Source of the DNA: Vibrio pomeroyi
Lineage (GTDB): Bacteria > Pseudomonadota > Gammaproteobacteria > Enterobacterales > Vibrionaceae
Length of the DNA: 64,000 nt
Assembly: GCA_041879425.1 (NCBI GenBank)
Contig: CP090854.1
Span: 3,410,001-3,474,000, forward strand
Direction: 5' to 3'
Below are positions 62,365 through 64,000 of this stretch, in pieces. The notes under the pieces were generated by a model, which saw only the letters and a list, made by a program, of their open reading frames with translations, was not told the origin of the DNA and made no database searches. The position numbers and the translations under genes are program-made. The first letter of the stretch is position 1. Each line of letters starts with the position of its first letter.

Positions 62365-62856
62365 TTAGCTGTTCGCTACGCCATTAATGTACTCAACCTG
62401 AATAGGTTTAGTAAAAGCACCTGGACGAAGCGCCTGAACTTCTTGAACAATCTTGCTCAGATCCCAGCTCTTCTCTAACAGCAGGTGTGCAGCCAGTAAA
62501 CCAGTGCGGCCAGAACCGCCCATGCAATGCATCGCTACCTTACCGCCGTTATCGACAACTTGGTGTAGCGCAGGGCTCGCTGCTTGCCATTTCGTAGCAA
62601 AATCAGCACCTGGTGCACAATCGTCTTCGATTTCGATTTGGAACCACTGCATGCCTAGTGCTTGCGCTTTCTCACCTAGCTCAGAAACATTCTTGCTCGC
62701 CAGTTCTTCACTGTCCAAAGCCGTCACAATCGCTTCTACGCCTTGCGCTTTAAGTTGAGCTAGAGATGCGTCTAGGTCAGCCTCTTTGGTACCTGGGCAC
62801 GGAGTAAGCACTAACGCACCAGTTTCTAAATCTAGTTGCCATGTTGGATGTGTCAT
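62365..62856 (-). CDS. dual-specificity/tyrosine-phosphatase-like protein in the ars operon
   Basis: 163 residues of the CDKN3/DSP-like phosphatase fold. The P-loop is AMHCMGGSGRTGLLAA: His110, nucleophile Cys111, Arg117 (CX5R) and Thr118 are all present, so it is predicted active. Asp78/Asp79 (EIEDDCAPG) lie where the general acid is expected. It sits between the ars GAPDH and ArsJ genes, 41 bases after the former. Low-molecular-weight PTP-fold arsenate reductases (ArsC) use similar chemistry, but this is a different fold. Confidence 0.85.
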   Translation of the reverse strand: MTHPTWQLDLETGALVLTPCPGTKEADLDASLAQLKAQGVEAIVTALDSEELASKNVSELGEKAQALGMQWFQIEIEDDCAPGADFATKWQAASPALHQVVDNGGKVAMHCMGGSGRTGLLAAHLLLEKSWDLSKIVQEVQALRPGAFTKPIQVEYINGVANS

Positions 62857-62897
62857 TATGTATTCTCCAGATTCTACTATTTCTTAAATACGCAGGC

Positions 62898-63899
62898 TTA
62901 TGCCAAACCAACTGTACGAACAAGCTCTGCTGTACGTGTCGCGTAGCCCATCTCGTTGTCGTACCAAGCGTAGATCTTAACCATGCGCTTACCTACCAAC
63001 ATGGTTGATAGTGCATCTACGATAGTTGAGCGTTGGTCGCCTTTGTAATCGATAGAAACAAGTGGACGCTCTTCAAAGCCAAGAATGCCTTTCAGTTCGT
63101 TCTCAGACGCTTCTTTCAACATCGCGTTAACTTCTTCTGCTGTTGTATCTTGCTTCACTTCGAAGATGATGTCTGTCAGAGAAGCGTTCGCTAGTGGTAC
63201 ACGAACCGCGTGGCCGTTGATACGGTTTTCAAGCTCAGGGAAGATCTCAACAATCGCTTTAGCACTGCCCGTTGTTGTAGGGATAAGGCTCATGCCACAT
63301 GCACGTGCGCGGCGTAAGTCCTTGTGGGGCGCATCAAGGATAGTTTGCGTGTTGGTTAGATCGTGAATCGTCGTGAAAGACGCATTCTCGATACCAAGCT
63401 TCTCGTTGATCACTTTAACCACTGGCGCGATACAGTTTGTTGTACAAGATGCTGCGGTTACGATTTTGTGTACTGCTGGGTCGAAGATATTGTCGTTCAC
63501 ACCAACAACGATGTTTGCGATGCCTTCTTCTTTCACTGGCGCCGATACCACAACACGCTTCACGCCCTGCTCTAGGTATTTGTTTAGGAAAGATGTCTTA
63601 CGGTGAACGCCTGTCGCTTCGATAACCACATCACAGCCAGACCAATCGATCGCATCGATGTCGCGCTCTTTGGTGGTTTTGATGCGTTGACCGTTGATGA
63701 TCATCTCATCGCCTTCAACCGAAACTTCGTGGTTCCAACGACCTTGTACTGAATCGAACTCTAAAAGGTGCGCCAGTGTCGCAGTGTCGCCAGCAACGTC
63801 ATTAATTTGTACAAACTCTAGCTCAGCCCAATCGAATGCTGCGCGAAGTGCTAGACGGCCGATACGGCCAAAACCATTAATACCTACTTTCACTGTCAT
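62898..63899 (-). CDS. gapdh: ArsJ-associated glyceraldehyde-3-phosphate dehydrogenase
   Basis: 333 residues. NAD-binding [10 protein letters not shown] (about 6-15), catalytic Cys in ASCTTNC (about 150) with the His partner in the conserved IHDLTNTQ region, and NEMGY near the C-terminus. Overall it resembles the GAPDH isozyme found beside arsJ rather than the housekeeping gapA. It forms 1-arseno-3-phosphoglycerate from glyceraldehyde-3-phosphate and arsenate, which ArsJ exports. It is the first visible gene of the ars operon; a regulator may lie beyond the right edge. Confidence 0.9.
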   Translation of the reverse strand: MTVKVGINGFGRIGRLALRAAFDWAELEFVQINDVAGDTATLAHLLEFDSVQGRWNHEVSVEGDEMIINGQRIKTTKERDIDAIDWSGCDVVIEATGVHRKTSFLNKYLEQGVKRVVVSAPVKEEGIANIVVGVNDNIFDPAVHKIVTAASCTTNCIAPVVKVINEKLGIENASFTTIHDLTNTQTILDAPHKDLRRARACGMSLIPTTTGSAKAIVEIFPELENRINGHAVRVPLANASLTDIIFEVKQDTTAEEVNAMLKEASENELKGILGFEERPLVSIDYKGDQRSTIVDALSTMLVGKRMVKIYAWYDNEMGYATRTAELVRTVGLA

Positions 63900-63922
63900 C
63901 GTATTTTCTCTCAGTTAATTGC

Positions 63923-63936
63923 CTTCATATTTGAAG
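63923..63936. promoter_or_regulatory. palindrome upstream of the ars operon, candidate ArsR operator
   Basis: CTTCATATTTGAAG, a 14-base inverted repeat (five-base arms, CTTCA/TGAAG) 24 bases upstream of the GAPDH ATG. TTCATAT-type half-sites are common in ArsR/SmtB operators. The regulator gene is not in the window. Confidence 0.5.
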
Positions 63937-64000
63937 CCGCAGCGTTGTTGACTACGTTCACTTACCGGAACGCCGGCCGCCCAAATCACATAGAACCACT

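Overview
The window comes from the chromosome of a marine gammaproteobacterium, almost certainly a Vibrio. Translated products read as full-length vibrio/enterobacterial orthologues, the rRNA operons carry the Glu-Lys-Val and Ile-Ala spacer types described in vibrios, and gene order follows the Escherichia coli rrnB neighbourhood closely. A Splendidus-type vibrio is plausible, but the species cannot be fixed by eye.

Layout. (1) 1-9320, minus strand: the 5' part of rpoB, rplL, rplJ, rplA, rplK, nusG, secE, tuf and four tRNAs (Thr, Tyr, Gly, Thr) behind one stringent-type promoter. (2) 9489-14358: coaA, murB-birA, a GNAT acetyltransferase and pssA. (3) 14420-15308: about 0.9 kb of decayed repeats built from terminator hairpins and tRNA-end remnants, lying just downstream of a living tRNA-Asp gene. 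(4) 15309-32464: three complete rrn operons in tandem, all on the minus strand, with three different 16S-23S spacers (tRNA-Glu-Lys-Val; tRNA-Ile-Ala; no tRNA). Only the rightmost operon has both P1 and P2 promoters; the other two have a P2-type promoter only. (5) 32656-40817: a membrane-anchored RRM protein, murI, a PP-loop protein, btuB with its cobalamin riboswitch, trmA, fabR-yijD and sthA. (6) 40998-48663: a dinF-type MATE gene, a Fur-box methyltransferase gene, lexA with two SOS boxes, dgkA, plsB and ubiC-ubiA. (7) 48826-60893: a FliL-like secreted protein, glpE-glpG, rpoH, ftsY-ftsE-ftsX, rsmD with yhhL, a yhgN-type membrane protein, yecH, a yhhN-type enzyme, a 26-codon small ORF, yhhM and an acyltransferase. 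(8) 61047-63899: an arsenate-resistance operon of a dedicated GAPDH, a small tyrosine-phosphatase-like protein and the ArsJ exporter.

How the genes work together. Most of the window is growth-rate machinery: RNA polymerase, ribosomal stalk proteins, EF-Tu, SecE/NusG, rRNA and tRNAs. Envelope and cofactor functions surround it (murB, murI, pssA, plsB, dgkA, fabR, coaA, birA, ubiCA, btuB). Stress responses are represented by lexA, rpoH and the ars operon. The less ordinary parts are the rrn triplication and the decayed tRNA/terminator array beside it, the Fur-box methyltransferase between lexA and dinF, the membrane RRM protein beside the main rRNA promoter, an A/C-skewed gap followed by a small membrane ORF, and the phosphatase inside the ars operon.
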